A stretch of DNA of 64,000 bases from assembly GCF_947492815.1 (NCBI RefSeq), contig NZ_CANLOB010000001.1, forward strand, positions 1 to 64,000. Direction: 5' to 3'. The notes under the pieces were generated by a model. The model made no database searches. It was not told where the DNA came from and saw only the letters and a program-made list of their open reading frames with translations. This document shows positions 25,536-37,400 of the stretch, in pieces. This stretch comes from an uncultured Dokdonia sp. (GTDB taxonomy: Bacteria > Bacteroidota > Bacteroidia > Flavobacteriales > Flavobacteriaceae). Numbering within the stretch: position 1 is the first letter of the stretch; every line of letters begins with the position of its first letter. Position numbers and translations under genes: made by a program.

Positions 25536-27149
25536 CTAGCCTAATGGTGGCTGACCGTTCATAATTTCTTCATTAGCATACGACTCAAACTTTTTAAAGT
25601 TTTCTTTGAAAGACTTTGCTAGTTTATGCGCTGTTTCATAATATCCTTCATCATTATTCCAAGTGGCACGAGGAGATAATACTTCTGTAGGCACTCCTGG
25701 ACATGTTCTAGGTTGCGCTACTCCAAACACAGAATGTATATGATAATCATCATGTGTAACTTCAGACGGCAACTCTCCATTCATTGCGGCAGAAATCATT
25801 GCTCTTGTATACTTTAATTTCATACGTGATCCTACCCCGTATGGACCACCAGTCCAACCCGTATTCACTAGCCATACATTTACGCCAGCTTCTTGCATCT
25901 TCTTACTTAGCATTTCTGCATATTTAGTAGGATGCAAAGGCATAAATGGTGCTCCAAAACACGCCGAAAAAGATGGCTGTGGTTCTGTAACTCCTGCTTC
26001 TGTACCTGCTACTTTTGCTGTATACCCACTTATAAAGTGATACGCAGCTTGTCCAGGTGTTAATTTTGAAATAGGAGGCAGTACTCCAAAAGCATCGGCA
26101 GTTAAGAAAAATATATTCTTAGGATTTTTTGCCAATGAAGGTACTTGAATATTATTGATATGGTGTATAGGATAACTTACACGTGTATTTTGAGTAATAG
26201 AAATATCTTCAAAATCTACATGCCCATCGGCATCCATAATTACATTTTCTAAAATAGCTCCTGGTTTTATAGCATTATAAATATCAGGTTCATTTTCTGC
26301 AGATAGGTTAATCACTTTCGCATAACACCCACCTTCAAAATTGAAGATCGTATTTTCAGAAGTCCACCCATGTTCATCGTCTCCTATTAATTTACGATTT
26401 GGATCGGCAGAAAGTGTTGTTTTCCCAGTTCCTGAAAGCCCAAAGAATATAGCAGTTTCACCATTGTCTCCTACATTTGCAGAACAGTGCATAGGCAATG
26501 TATTCTTATCTACGGGAAGAATAAAGTTCAATGCAGAAAAGATTCCTTTTTTAATTTCCCCTGTATATCCTGTTCCTCCTATAATAATCGTCTTTTCTGT
26601 AAAGCTCAAAATAGCAAAGTTACTCTGGCGAGTACCATCTACTTCAGGATCTGCAAGAAATCCAGGTGCATTTAGAATAGTCCATTCTGGATCAAAATTT
26701 TCAAGTTCTTCAGAAGTTGGCCTTAAAAACATGTTGTATGCAAACATATTTGACCAAGGATATTCATTTATAACACGAATATTTAATCGATACTTATCAT
26801 CTGCACAAGCATAACTATCTCTCACATATAATTCTTTACCTGAAAGATAATCTGTAATCTTGTTTTTTAATTTCGCGAAAGCGTCAGCCTCAAAAGGTAT
26901 ATTAATAGATCCCCACCATACTAAGTCTTCGGTTTTTGCATCTTTTACAATAAAACGATCTAGTGGTGATCGTCCAGTAAACTTTCCTGTATTAACCGCA
27001 AGTGCTCCACTAGAAGCTGTCTTACCCATATCATTCTTTACAGAAATAGCATGTAAATCTTGAGGTTCTAGCTGATAATGGGCGGTTGCGTTATCAATTC
27101 CATAAGGTTTTAACGAAATCGTTTTCGTAACTGAAGTGTCAGAAGCCAT
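25536..27149 (-). CDS. pckA: Phosphoenolpyruvate carboxykinase (ATP)
   Basis: Gluconeogenic enzyme converting oxaloacetate and ATP to PEP, CO2 and ADP. The kinase-1a P-loop is GLSGTGKTTLS, kinase-2 is GDDEHGW, and the substrate region is NTGWTGGPYGVGSRM. I choose the ATG at 27149 (MASDTSVTK, 537 residues): it fits the family length, and a codon frame 36 bases further upstream begins within the promoter area. A -7 box lies 33 bases before this start. A palindrome copy encodes AFAK near residue 90. The perfect terminator at 25420-25452 marks a single-gene unit. Confidence 0.97.
   Translation of the reverse strand: MASDTSVTKTISLKPYGIDNATAHYQLEPQDLHAISVKNDMGKTASSGALAVNTGKFTGRSPLDRFIVKDAKTEDLVWWGSINIPFEADAFAKLKNKITDYLSGKELYVRDSYACADDKYRLNIRVINEYPWSNMFAYNMFLRPTSEELENFDPEWTILNAPGFLADPEVDGTRQSNFAILSFTEKTIIIGGTGYTGEIKKGIFSALNFILPVDKNTLPMHCSANVGDNGETAIFFGLSGTGKTTLSADPNRKLIGDDEHGWTSENTIFNFEGGCYAKVINLSAENEPDIYNAIKPGAILENVIMDADGHVDFEDISITQNTRVSYPIHHINNIQVPSLAKNPKNIFFLTADAFGVLPPISKLTPGQAAYHFISGYTAKVAGTEAGVTEPQPSFSACFGAPFMPLHPTKYAEMLSKKMQEAGVNVWLVNTGWTGGPYGVGSRMKLKYTRAMISAAMNGELPSEVTHDDYHIHSVFGVAQPRTCPGVPTEVLSPRATWNNDEGYYETAHKLAKSFKENFKKFESYANEEIMNGQPPLG
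26871..26880. repeat. TTTCGCGAAA palindrome, copy 6 (in pckA)
   Basis: Core 10-mer with the GCG extension on one side (TTTCGCGAAAGCGTC). Read on the minus strand it gives DAFAKLK. Confidence 0.85.
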
Positions 27150-27182
27150 AAAAATGGTATTTGTTGTGTTGTTTTTAAAGCG

Positions 27183-27190
27183 CAAAGGTA
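27183..27190 (-). promoter_or_regulatory. Putative -7 box TACCTTTG of pckA
   Basis: A consensus octamer on the minus strand, 33 bases upstream of the chosen ATG. No clear -33 partner is seen. Confidence 0.4.
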
Positions 27191-27224
27191 AAAAAAACCT
27201 TATCGTTGAAGCAGTATTTTTATA

Positions 27225-27614
27225 TTATTTCTCTTTCTTCATTTGGAAGAATTTAACAATAAGCACTCCCCAAGCTATAATTAAGAGGGTTCCTCCTATA
27301 GGAGTTACGATCCCTATCGTCGTAAAATCAAAACCTGTAAGCACGTTTGTAGCGAGTCCATATATAGACCCTGAAAACAGTACAACCCCTGTAAGAATAA
27401 GAATGTGAAGTATTTTTTTTGTTTTTTCGCTTAAAGCGAAAATAGCCGTCAACAGCATTAATAATGCATGATACATTTGGTATTTCACCCCTGTTTCAAA
27501 AGTAGCCAAGGCATCGGCATCTAAAGACTTCTCCAGTCCATGCGCTCCAAAAGCACCAATCACCACAGCCAAAAACCCTAAAATACTTCCAGTTACTAAA
27601 AGTCGTTTGTTCAT
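27225..27614 (-). CDS. DUF423 family membrane protein
   Basis: A 129-residue inner-membrane protein. MNKRLLVTGSILGFLAVVIG, AFGAHGLEKSL, KYQMYHALLMLL and FSGSIYGLAT are the conserved stretches of DUF423 proteins (YgdD type). Four helices, function unknown. The start MNKRLL (27614) follows family practice; an in-frame codon 48 bases upstream would add a charged, unlikely leader. A variant palindrome (TTTTCGC-TTAAA-GCGAAAA, 27424-27442) lies inside. Confidence 0.9.
   Translation of the reverse strand: MNKRLLVTGSILGFLAVVIGAFGAHGLEKSLDADALATFETGVKYQMYHALLMLLTAIFALSEKTKKILHILILTGVVLFSGSIYGLATNVLTGFDFTTIGIVTPIGGTLLIIAWGVLIVKFFQMKKEK
27424..27442. repeat. Variant palindrome TTTCGC-TTAAA-GCGAAA
   Basis: Dyad TTTTCGC/GCGAAAA with a five-base centre, inside the DUF423 gene. 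Similar sites are at 35289-35305 and 61916-61934, and a partial one at 13361-13375. Confidence 0.6.
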
Positions 27615-27677
27615 AAAATAACTTGTTATGTAATTAATCAAATACCTACATTCGTACTCCACAAATTTACAACCAAT

Positions 27678-29054
27678 ATGTCTACAAGAACAATCTTAGT
27701 TATAGGAGCCGGAAAATCTACCTCTCAACTAGTAAATTATTTTCTCAACAAAGCTACTGCAGAGAACCTAGAAATTATTGTAGGCGATATTTCGATAGAA
27801 AACGCACAGAAACTTGTAGGCAATCACCCTAAAGGAAAAGCAATAGCCCTTGATGTATTTGATGAATCACAACGTAAAAAAGCTATTCAAGAAGCTACTA
27901 TTGTTGTATCTATGCTTCCTGCTCGTTTCCATATAGAAGTAGCACGCGATTGTATTACCTATAATAAATCTATGGTTACAGCTTCTTATATCTCTAAGGA
28001 GATGCAAGCATTAGATGAAGCGGCCAAAGAAAAAGGACTCATCTTCATGAATGAAATAGGTCTCGATCCAGGTATTGATCATATGAGTGCTATGCAAGTT
28101 ATAGATCGTATACGTGACAATGGAGGTAAAATGATTCTTTTTGAAAGTTTTACAGGAGGTCTTGTCGCACCAGAGAGTGACACTAATTTATGGAACTATA
28201 AATTTACTTGGAATCCTCGCAATGTAGTACTTGCAGGACAAGGAGGTGCTGCAGAGTTTATACAAGAAGGAGCTTATAAATATATTCCATACCAACGTCT
28301 TTTCAGACGTACAGAGTTTTTAGAAATAGAAGGATATGGACGTTTTGAAGGATATGCTAATAGAAATTCATTAAAATATAGATCTGTATATGGCCTAGAT
28401 GATATTGCTACTTTATACAGAGGTACAATACGTCGCGTAGGTTTTTCTAAGGCATGGCACATTTTTGTGATGATGGGCATGACTGATGATAGTTATACCC
28501 TTCAAGAGACAGAAAGTATGAGCTATAGAGATTTCTTAAATCTCTTCCTACCCTATTCTCCTACTGACTCTGTCGAATTAAAATTGCGTCATTATCTAAA
28601 AATAGATCAAGACGATCTATTATGGGACAAACTTGTAGAATTAGATATTTTCAATCCAGATAAAAAAATAGGACTTAAAAATGCCACTCCTGCAAAATGC
28701 TTACAACGTATTCTAGAAGATAAATGGACACTCGCGCCTGAGGACAAGGATATGATTGTTATGTATCATAAGTTTGGATACGAACTTAACGGCGAACGCA
28801 AGCAAATAGATGCTACGATGGTAAATATAGGTAATGACCAAATAGAAACAGCCATGGCAAGAACTGTTGGCCTTCCAGTTGCGATGGCTACATTACGCAT
28901 CTTAAATGGAGAGATCAAAACACCAGGCGTACAGCTTCCTATTCAAAAAGAAGTATACACGCCTATTCTTAAGGAACTAGAAGAATATGGCATTACTTTT
29001 AACGAATATCAAGTTCCATATCTAGGATACAATCCAAATAATGTAGGAGGATAA
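27678..29054 (+). CDS. Saccharopine dehydrogenase/reductase family protein
   Basis: NAD(P)-dependent oxidoreductase of 458 residues. The Rossmann motif is TILVIGAGKSTSQLV, then IVVSMLPARFHIEVA and MNEIGLDPGIDHMSAMQ, the last typical of saccharopine reductase (LYS9-like). The C-terminal substrate domain contains FESFTGGLVAPESDTNLWNY. In Flavobacteriia this enzyme is common and may act in lysine breakdown; the specific reaction is not proven. The gene is divergent from the DUF423 gene with 63 bases between starts. Confidence 0.92.
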   Translation: MSTRTILVIGAGKSTSQLVNYFLNKATAENLEIIVGDISIENAQKLVGNHPKGKAIALDVFDESQRKKAIQEATIVVSMLPARFHIEVARDCITYNKSMVTASYISKEMQALDEAAKEKGLIFMNEIGLDPGIDHMSAMQVIDRIRDNGGKMILFESFTGGLVAPESDTNLWNYKFTWNPRNVVLAGQGGAAEFIQEGAYKYIPYQRLFRRTEFLEIEGYGRFEGYANRNSLKYRSVYGLDDIATLYRGTIRRVGFSKAWHIFVMMGMTDDSYTLQETESMSYRDFLNLFLPYSPTDSVELKLRHYLKIDQDDLLWDKLVELDIFNPDKKIGLKNATPAKCLQRILEDKWTLAPEDKDMIVMYHKFGYELNGERKQIDATMVNIGNDQIETAMARTVGLPVAMATLRILNGEIKTPGVQLPIQKEVYTPILKELEEYGITFNEYQVPYLGYNPNNVGG

Positions 29055-29125
29055 ACCATTATAAGAAAGCTCACTTCTATTTTTAAAAAAGTTTTAGTAC
29101 TTTGAGATACTAAAATTGCTTTAAT

Positions 29126-30874
29126 ATGAAGAGATTACTATTCTTTTTTATTCTTATTGCCCATCAAGTATTCGGACAGATTGAATTCAGAAATGACGAG
29201 TCTCTTCTCTTTGACCAAGAGACTGTATATGGGTCAAGTGTATTAGGGCCAAGTATCTCTTTCTTTGATTTTGATCAAGACGGTTGGGACGATATCACGA
29301 TTCCTGCCTCTGCGACTCAAGATTTTCAGTTCTTTAAAAATGTAAATGGTAATTTTCAAGCTGTAGATTTAGGTATTTCAAGTAATAATATCCAAGCGAG
29401 ACATGCCATATGGGTAGATATAGATAACGACGGAGATCATGATTTTTTTGCCACTAGTGATTTAGGATACATATGGTTATATAGAAATGAAGGTAATAAC
29501 ACATTTACTAATATTACTAATACCTCTGGACTTCCTACTATTGATATTCCATACTGGGGATCTTCTTGGGGAGATTACAACAATGATGGGATCTTAGATG
29601 TTTTTATAAGCATACGAGATGCAGACCAAATACAAGGCAATCTTCTTTACCAAGGAAACGGAGACGGCACCTTTACAAACACAACAGTTAGTGCAGGAAT
29701 AGATCCGGCGGGATATATTACCTTTTGCTCTTCCTTTTTTGACTATGATAATGATGGAGATCAAGATATTTATACTGCCAATGATAAATGTACCACACCC
29801 AATACACTTTATAGAAATAATGGCGACGGCACATTTACAGATGTAAGTATTGCTAGTGGCACAAATCTATACATGAGTGCTATGTCTACGACCATCGATG
29901 ATTTTAATAATGATGGATGGCTAGATATTTATGTAACCAATTTTTACCCTCCTTTTGAAGAAGATGTTACTGTAGGTAATGCCTATTTATTAAATAATGG
30001 TGATGGAACTTTTAGTAATATAGCTTTAGAAAATGGAACTCGATTTGACAGCATCGGATGGGGAACCGTATGTATAGATGCTAGTAACAATACCTATAAA
30101 GACCTATATGTAAGTGGTAGTGTAAATGGTGAAGACGGAAGACTTTCTGCTGCATTATATCTTAATGATGGATTAGGCAATTATACCATAAGCACAGGCA
30201 CAGGTATTGAAGAAGACCCCTTTATTAGTTACTCAAATGCTATAGGAGATATTCAGAATGATGGTTTACAAGATATCGTTGTTATAAATGCAAATGATGC
30301 TCCTATTTCTTTATGGAATAATACTTCAACTACAGATAATAATTGGCTTAAAATAACATTAGAAGGTACTATCAGTAATAAGATGGGAATAGGCTCAAAA
30401 ATAAAAGTAGGTGTTGGAGAAAATGTATACTATGGATATACATTATGTGGGGAAGGCTACATGAATCAAAATAGTGACACAGAGTTTTTTGGTCTGGGTG
30501 ACGCAACAACCGTTGATTATATTGAGGTTACTTGGTTAAGTGGCATGATAGATCGTATTGAAGATATCGATAGTAATCAAACCCTAACTATTGTTGAAGG
30601 ATCTAATCCACTAAGTATTAATGAATTTACAATTAATGATATTACACTCTATCCAAACCCAACAAAAGATAATATCCATTTTTCATATCCAGAAAATCAG
30701 CAAGAGATCACTATTTCTATTATGGATATACAAGGAAAAGTAATCAAAACCCAATACTTTGACAGTCCCAATCAAGAGCAAACCATCGACATTTCAGATA
30801 TGGCAAGTGGTGTTTACTTTGTATCTATAGACAATACACAAAAGACTATTGTCAAAAAAATTGTTGTTTTATAA
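29126..30874 (+). CDS. Secreted FG-GAP/VCBS repeat protein with ASPIC/UnbV domain and T9SS sorting domain
   Basis: A 582-residue surface or secreted protein. The signal peptide ends at HQVFGQ. Ca2+-type FG-GAP loops follow at intervals: DFDQDGWDD, DIDNDGDHDF, DYNNDGILDVF, DYDNDGDQDIY, DFNNDGWLDIY, as in beta-propellers. An ASPIC/UnbV-like segment covers about 425-490 (GEGYMNQNSDTEFFGLGD). The last about 75 residues are a type A T9SS sorting domain (LYPNPTKDNIHFSYP ... GVYFVSIDNTQKTIVKKI). A full-length relative is encoded at 50759-52513. Likely exported by T9SS; ligand unknown. Confidence 0.92.
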   Translation: MKRLLFFFILIAHQVFGQIEFRNDESLLFDQETVYGSSVLGPSISFFDFDQDGWDDITIPASATQDFQFFKNVNGNFQAVDLGISSNNIQARHAIWVDIDNDGDHDFFATSDLGYIWLYRNEGNNTFTNITNTSGLPTIDIPYWGSSWGDYNNDGILDVFISIRDADQIQGNLLYQGNGDGTFTNTTVSAGIDPAGYITFCSSFFDYDNDGDQDIYTANDKCTTPNTLYRNNGDGTFTDVSIASGTNLYMSAMSTTIDDFNNDGWLDIYVTNFYPPFEEDVTVGNAYLLNNGDGTFSNIALENGTRFDSIGWGTVCIDASNNTYKDLYVSGSVNGEDGRLSAALYLNDGLGNYTISTGTGIEEDPFISYSNAIGDIQNDGLQDIVVINANDAPISLWNNTSTTDNNWLKITLEGTISNKMGIGSKIKVGVGENVYYGYTLCGEGYMNQNSDTEFFGLGDATTVDYIEVTWLSGMIDRIEDIDSNQTLTIVEGSNPLSINEFTINDITLYPNPTKDNIHFSYPENQQEITISIMDIQGKVIKTQYFDSPNQEQTIDISDMASGVYFVSIDNTQKTIVKKIVVL

Positions 30875-30940
30875 AGACCCTATATTTATCTAGAGAATTA
30901 TTCTAATTACATTACATATTTAGTAGCTTGCACTTTGACT

Positions 30941-33034
30941 ATGACTACAGAAAAAGACAACCTACACACGCTTCTTAAAACCCATTTTGGGTATGATCAC
31001 TTTCGTGAAAACCAACTCGACATTATTCAAGATATCATTGCAGGAAAAGATTCCTTAGTGATTATGCCTACTGGTGGAGGAAAATCTATGTGTTTTCAAC
31101 TTCCTGCGCTTGCATTATCGGGTACTGCTCTTGTAATTTCACCGCTTATTGCATTGATGAAAGATCAGGTAGATGCCTTAAAAGCAAATGGTATCAAAGC
31201 TGCCTATTACAATAGCACACAAGCACCAGAAGAGATAGAAAAAGTAATTCAAGATTTACGAGAAGGACACCTTGATCTTATTTATGTAGCACCAGAAAGT
31301 TTATCATTATTAGACACATTATTACAGGAAGTACAAATAAGCCTTATTGCTGTAGATGAAGCGCATTGTATCTCTTCATGGGGGCATGATTTCAGACCTG
31401 CCTATACACAGCTAGGATATTTAAAAAATAGATATCCCAATACTCCACTAGTTGCACTTACAGCTACCGCAGATGTCTCTACACAAGATGATATCGCAGA
31501 ACAGCTCTCCATACCAAACGCAAAACGCTATGTAGCCTCTTTTGATAGACCTAATCTGTTTCTAGACGTACGACCAGGTCAGAAAAGAATACAACAAATC
31601 CTCACTTTTTTAGATAGTCGCCCTTTTGAAAGTGGTATTATTTATTGCTTAAGTAGAAAAAGCACTGAACAGCTTGCTCAAAAACTACAAGATGCAAATC
31701 ATACAGCAAAAGCATACCATGCAGGACTTGACGCGCAAGAACGCTCAAAAATCCAAGAAGATTTTATCAATGACAAAACACCCATTATTGTTGCTACGAT
31801 AGCCTTTGGAATGGGAATTGACAAAAGTAATGTTCGCTGGGTGATTCATTACAATATGCCTAAAAACATAGAAGGCTATTATCAGGAAATTGGTCGTGCA
31901 GGTCGAGATGGTCTTCCATCTCACACATTACTTTTTTACAGCTATGCAGATACGATACAGTTACGCAAGTTTATAGAAAACAGTGCCAATATCGAATACC
32001 AAACAGCAAAGCTAGAACGCATGCAACAATATGCAGAAGCCTTAAGTTGTCGTCGTAAAGTACTGCTAAACTATTTTGGTGAGTTTCTAGCAGAAGACTG
32101 TGGTCATTGCGATATCTGTAAGAATAATCCTGAATACTTTGACGGTACTATCATTGCGCAAAAAGTACTTTCTGGCGTCGTTCGATTAAAAGAACAAGAA
32201 GCTTTAGGAATGGTGATAGATGTACTGAGAGGTGCTCAAAATGCTTCCGTATACGACAAAGGATATCAACACATTAAAACCTTTGGCGCTGCTAAAGATG
32301 TTGCCTGGAAAGATTTACAACAGTATATCATTCAAATGATTAATCAGGGGTTATTAGAAATACGCTTTCGCGAAAGCGGAAGACTCTTACTTACATCACT
32401 AGCAGAAAAGGTGTTGTTTAAAGGTAAAAAGGTACAATTGGCTAACCTAGTCCAACCCATTGTTGAAATTGTTAAAGAACGAAAACCTAAAAAGCCAAAA
32501 GGTACTTTATTTGAAAAACTTCGAGAATTACGTAATGAATTAGCACGTGATGAGAATGTTCCTGCGTATATTATTTTTAGTGATGCAAGTCTTAAAGACA
32601 TGGAAGATCAAGAACCTACTACAGAAACCGAATTTCTTCAAATAAGCGGTGTAGGACAAGCAAAATTAGAACGATACGCTGCCGATTTTCTCAATGTAAT
32701 TAAAGCGCATATTAAAAAACCTAAAAAAACCAAAGTGGGAAAAACCCATGAAGAAACACGCGCTTATATTGAAGAAGGACTCTCTCTAGAAGAAATTGCA
32801 GAAGCACGAAATTTAACTATAGGATCCATATTTAATCATGTCATGAAGTTACATGAAGATGGTATGCATATCGATTTTGATCAATTTATAACCACACAAG
32901 AAATAGCACAAATCGAGAAAGCGCAAGATGAGATTGAAGATACTTCTAGTCTAAAGTCATTTTTTACGTATTTTGAAGAACAAGTCCCGTATTGGAAAAT
33001 AAAATTAGGATTATACCTATTACAAAAAAAGTGA
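30941..33034 (+). CDS. recQ: ATP-dependent DNA helicase RecQ
   Basis: 3'-5' DNA helicase. Motif I is MPTGGGKSM, motif II DEAH in [16 protein letters not shown], and motif [13 protein letters not shown]. The zinc-binding Cys are in LSCRRK and CGHCDIC. An RQC winged helix and an HRDC domain ([20 protein letters not shown]) follow, then a C-terminal HTH-like tail ([21 protein letters not shown]) also seen in other Bacteroidota RecQ proteins. I prefer the ATG at 30941 (697 residues). A palindrome copy encodes RFRES just before HRDC. Confidence 0.97.
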   Translation: MTTEKDNLHTLLKTHFGYDHFRENQLDIIQDIIAGKDSLVIMPTGGGKSMCFQLPALALSGTALVISPLIALMKDQVDALKANGIKAAYYNSTQAPEEIEKVIQDLREGHLDLIYVAPESLSLLDTLLQEVQISLIAVDEAHCISSWGHDFRPAYTQLGYLKNRYPNTPLVALTATADVSTQDDIAEQLSIPNAKRYVASFDRPNLFLDVRPGQKRIQQILTFLDSRPFESGIIYCLSRKSTEQLAQKLQDANHTAKAYHAGLDAQERSKIQEDFINDKTPIIVATIAFGMGIDKSNVRWVIHYNMPKNIEGYYQEIGRAGRDGLPSHTLLFYSYADTIQLRKFIENSANIEYQTAKLERMQQYAEALSCRRKVLLNYFGEFLAEDCGHCDICKNNPEYFDGTIIAQKVLSGVVRLKEQEALGMVIDVLRGAQNASVYDKGYQHIKTFGAAKDVAWKDLQQYIIQMINQGLLEIRFRESGRLLLTSLAEKVLFKGKKVQLANLVQPIVEIVKERKPKKPKGTLFEKLRELRNELARDENVPAYIIFSDASLKDMEDQEPTTETEFLQISGVGQAKLERYAADFLNVIKAHIKKPKKTKVGKTHEETRAYIEEGLSLEEIAEARNLTIGSIFNHVMKLHEDGMHIDFDQFITTQEIAQIEKAQDEIEDTSSLKSFFTYFEEQVPYWKIKLGLYLLQKK
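32363..32378. repeat. TTTCGCGAAA palindrome, copy 7 (in recQ)
   Basis: Perfect 16-base dyad read as RFRES in the RQC region. Its reading frame is the same as in mutY and the serine hydrolase. Confidence 0.9.
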
Positions 33035-33135
33035 CGCATACATTAAAAATCGATGATCTCAAAAAAAATATACCGTAAGTGTCGTCTGTAGTAACTTCTA
33101 TTTTTTTTAAACTATTTCCTAAAGACGCATTTATT

Positions 33136-33143
33136 TATTTTTG
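33136..33143 (+). promoter_or_regulatory. Putative -7 box TATTTTTG of the Crp/Fnr gene
   Basis: A consensus octamer 23 bases before the TTG start at 33167. Confidence 0.4.
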
Positions 33144-33166
33144 AGCAACCATAATATTTTAAATTA

Positions 33167-33829
33167 TTGAAAACACTTACTAAGTATTGGTTTTTAGAAG
33201 AATTTAATCTCTTCAGAAAATTAGGCATTGTCACGATGATGTCCATTTGTGAAATTCTGGAAATGGATTATATTAATAAAGGTTCTGTTATTAACCTCCA
33301 AAGCGTCGACAAAAAATGTATTTTCTTCCTAAAAAAAGGGGTTGTAAAAATTGTAGATAAGAATACACATACGGTAAAATATGTGGCAAAACGCGGTAAT
33401 ATATTTGGAGAACTTTCCTTATACGATGAAGAAATGGCGTCTGAAGAAGTTGCCTATGCTCTTGAAGATTGTGTGATTTGTTATATAGAATCAGAACGAA
33501 TGGAGGCGCTAATACAAAAACACAAATCACTTAAAAATGGTGTTTTGAAGATATATGGCACACGTATAAAACGCTTAGAACGCAAATTACACGATCTTTT
33601 ATACAAGGATAGTCATGTAAGAATTAAAGAGTTTATAGCAGACTATGTAAGTGAGTTTGGGACTCCAAATGAAGAAGGAAATCTAGTAGCAAAAAACCTA
33701 CTCACCCATAAAGATATTGCTGGACTTACCAATACATCACGACAGACTGTAAGTAATGTATTGAGTTCAATGCGCAAAGATGGAGATATTCAATATGACA
33801 CAAAGTTTATTACTAAAATTGAAAAATAA
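33167..33829 (+). CDS. Crp/Fnr family transcriptional regulator
   Basis: A 220-residue regulator. The cyclic-nucleotide-binding-type jelly roll covers about 25-115 (KKCIFFLKKGVVKIV, RGNIFGELSLYDEE). The long dimer helix follows, and a C-terminal winged helix (NLLTHKDIAGLTNTSRQTVSNVLSSM) completes the protein. No Fe-S Cys cluster typical of FNR is visible. TTG at 33167 is used as start because the next ATG lies inside the sensor domain. It stands just upstream of the 34444-50769 block and could regulate it, which is inference. Confidence 0.92.
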   Translation: MKTLTKYWFLEEFNLFRKLGIVTMMSICEILEMDYINKGSVINLQSVDKKCIFFLKKGVVKIVDKNTHTVKYVAKRGNIFGELSLYDEEMASEEVAYALEDCVICYIESERMEALIQKHKSLKNGVLKIYGTRIKRLERKLHDLLYKDSHVRIKEFIADYVSEFGTPNEEGNLVAKNLLTHKDIAGLTNTSRQTVSNVLSSMRKDGDIQYDTKFITKIEK

Positions 33830-33948
33830 ACCATTCAGAAACACATAAGCAACACAGTACCTCATGATGATTTTGGAATATTTTTAAGTTTTTACGAAAG
33901 AAATTTTAGAACACTTCGACAGATGCAATAACGACAACTAATCAAATC

Positions 33949-34197
33949 ATGAATTTACTAAAAACACTGGGATACTTGTGCCTTACTGGATATATCCTTG
34001 TACTATCAAGCGAATACTTAACACAGTACTTATTATATATTTTAGGAAATTATGACAATTTCGAATTTACATCTTTAGATTATTTACAAGGCATTATTTT
34101 ATTAACTATCAGTAGTTTTTCATTTTATTTTATTAGACACAATCTTCTCTATAAAGTACATACACCAAAAAAGCTATTATTAGTAAATAACAATTAA
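33949..34197 (+). CDS. Small membrane protein
   Basis: An 82-residue protein with two hydrophobic segments (LGYLCLTGYILVLSSEYL and LQGIILLTISSFSFYFI) and a short basic C-terminus. I do not recognise it. It lies 119 bases after the Crp/Fnr gene on the same strand. The following 245 bases (34198-34443) show no gene. Confidence 0.6.
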   Translation: MNLLKTLGYLCLTGYILVLSSEYLTQYLLYILGNYDNFEFTSLDYLQGIILLTISSFSFYFIRHNLLYKVHTPKKLLLVNNN

Positions 34198-34443
34198 AAA
34201 AGAAGCATCAAAACAAATTATAGTATCTTAATAGGATCAAACTAGGCAACACAACTATTGGAGTACAATGTCCAAAATGTAGAACCTTATATTAAGGATA
34301 AATTTTATTGATGATTCGTTTCCCCTTAACCATCAATAACTAATAACATATTATTATAAATTTCATTTTCAGAGGTATTCCTACTATGCTTCTGCAAGGA
34401 GAACTATTTTAAAAATTAACCACTATCAAACATAAACTCGCAA

Positions 34444-37400
34444 ATGATTAATTCTAAAAACCATATTTACAAAGCCTTCTTTGTTTTTATACTTTGTATG
34501 ACATCATATATGTATGGACAAGAAAAAGAAGTCTCTGTATACATTACCGGAAATACAAATACAACAGAAGGAATAAATACATTACGCACTATTGTAGAAG
34601 ACGCTTCTGAAAACTCGAAGCTGCTCTTATTGGGAAATACAACGCCTGAAAATGGATTTAACGATACTGCAATAGCTGTAGTAGATGATCAACTCAATAT
34701 TGTCTCTTCCTTAAAAAAGAATGTCATCTTTACATCTGGGCATAATGAATGGGAATATAATGGGTACAAAGGTGTAAAAGCTTTTGAAAAATATATCCAA
34801 AAAAATAGCGATGCCAAGTTTTACCCAGATAAAGGGTGTCCTATCAAAAAGACAAATCTTACTGATAATGCAATTCTTATCACTATAGATTCGCAATGGT
34901 ATCTAGAAGATTGGGATAAACAAACGTATCTCAATGAAGATTGTGATATCAAAAACAGAAATGATTTCTTTTTAGAGTTTGAAAGCATTTTAAAAAAGGC
35001 GCAAGCAAAAACAAAGATCATTGCCATTCATCATCCAATGCTCTCATTATCTAAAACCGGATTTTTTGCAAGAACAGGTGGTTTTTCTCAAGAAGATTTT
35101 CAGCATACGCAATACAGGAGTTTACGCAATAGATTACTCACTATCGCACAAGAAAACGATAAGATTGTATTTATTTCTGGAAGTGATAAAAACCTGCAAT
35201 ATATCAATGATTTTGGCGTGCCACAGATTATAAGCGGCGCTTCTGGAGACACTCAAAATGTTAAAAAGGTAATTAAAAATAGTGGTGATTTCGCTTCAAG
35301 CGAAAAAGGATATGCACGTCTTGATATCTATACAGATGGTAGCCTTTCTGTTCATTTCAAAAATGAAAATAGTGTGTTATTTACAACAACACTTTTCGAA
35401 AATACACAACAGACATCTTCCATTTCTTTTGAACCTAAAGACACCTACCCAGAAACTAAAAAGGCTGCTGTATATGCTAGTGAAGAAACTGAGAAAAGCA
35501 AACTCTACAAAGGGCTTTGGGGAAAACGCTATCGCGAATTTTACAGCAAAGAAGTAGAAGCTCCCGTTGCATTTATAGACACTCTATTAGGAGGGCTTAC
35601 TCCTGTAAGACGCGGTGGTGGACACCAATCTAAATCATTACGACTAGAAGACAAGGATGGTAAGCAATATGTGATGCGTGCGTTACGTAAAAGTGCCACC
35701 AAGTTCTTACAAGCAACTGCTTTTAAAGAAACCTATGTAGAAGAAGAGCTTGAAGGTAGTTTTGCAGATCGTTTTGTATTAGATTTTTATACCGCAGCAC
35801 ATCCTTATACTGCTACAACAATAGGAGATTTGGCAGATGCTGCAAAGGTATATCATACCAATCCCAATTTATATTACATTCCTAAACAAGAAGCCTTAGG
35901 AGAATACAATGATGAATATGGTGACGAATTATATTTACTAGAAGAACGTGTAGAATCTGGACATAAAGATGCCAAAAGCTTTGGATATCCTGAAGATATT
36001 GTAAGTACGGCAGACGTACTTCAAGAAATTCATAAAAATGGCAAATCTGCTGTAGATGAATCTTCTTATATCAGAGCACGTCTTTTTGATATGCTTATCG
36101 GCGATTGGGATCGTCACGAAGATCAATGGCGATGGGCTGTATTTAAAGAAGATGGTAAAAAAACATACAAACCTATTCCAAGAGATAGAGATCAGGCTTT
36201 CTCTGTATTTGATGGAAGTATTTTTGGATTTTTACGTGTAGCAGTACCAGCTTTACGAATGATGCAATCTTTTGACGATGAGCTCAAAAGTCCAAGATGG
36301 TTTAGCTTTGAACCCTATCCTTTAGATGAATCATTTATTAATAAATCAGATTGGGCAGCTTGGGAAAAAGAAGCCAAATATATTCAAGATAACGTTACAG
36401 ATGAAATCATAGCAAAAGCCTTTGAAAATCTTCCTGAAGAAATGAAAGGGGAAACTATAGAAGAAATCAAATCAAAATTAAAAGGAAGACGCGGTAATAT
36501 CTTAACTATTGCAAAATCGTATTTTGACTATGTAAACAAACATGCTGTACTAATCGGAACTCAAAAAAGCGATGTTTTTAATATAGAAAGACTTCCTAAT
36601 GGACAAACACGCGTAGCCATTATGCGTAAAGACAATGGAATATTTGAGCGCACATTCAATGCATCCGAAACGAAAGAAATTTGGATATACGGTCTTGAAG
36701 GAAAAGACACGTTTAATGTCACTGGAGAAGGAGACCATCTTATTAAAATTAAAGTAATCGGTGGTAAGAAAAATGATACTTATGATTTTAAAAACACTAA
36801 AAAGGTTAAGATTTACGATTATAAAAACAAAGAGAATACTATCGTTAATAAACGATCAAAGAAATGGCTAGTAGATGATTACGAAATCAATAATTATGAT
36901 TACAAAAAAAGAAAAGAAAATGTAAATCAGTTACTGCCTATCATTGGAGCTAATCCTGATGATGGTCTTAGAATAGGATTTACAAATACATTTACCACAC
37001 ATGGTTTACAAAGCAATCCATTCACTTCAAAACACATTATAACCGCATCTTACTATTCTGGAAATTCAGGATATGATGTAAGCTATAGTGGAGAATTTGC
37101 AAATATATTTCACAATTGGAACTTTGGCGTTGAATTCAAGTACAACAGTCCCAATTTTGCTCAGAACTTCTTTGGATTTGGTAATGATACAGCATATGAT
37201 AGAGATGAAGTAGAGCTAGATTTTAACCGTGTACGTATACGTCAATTAAGAGGAGCCATATCCCTCATAAGAAGAGGCGATAATGGTGGATATTTTGAAA
37301 TCAAACCTCAAATAGAATCTTTTGAAGTAGCAAATACCGCAGATCGTTTTATTGCTACAGATGATCTAGCAGGAATAAATGCACTCACTTTTGAAAACCA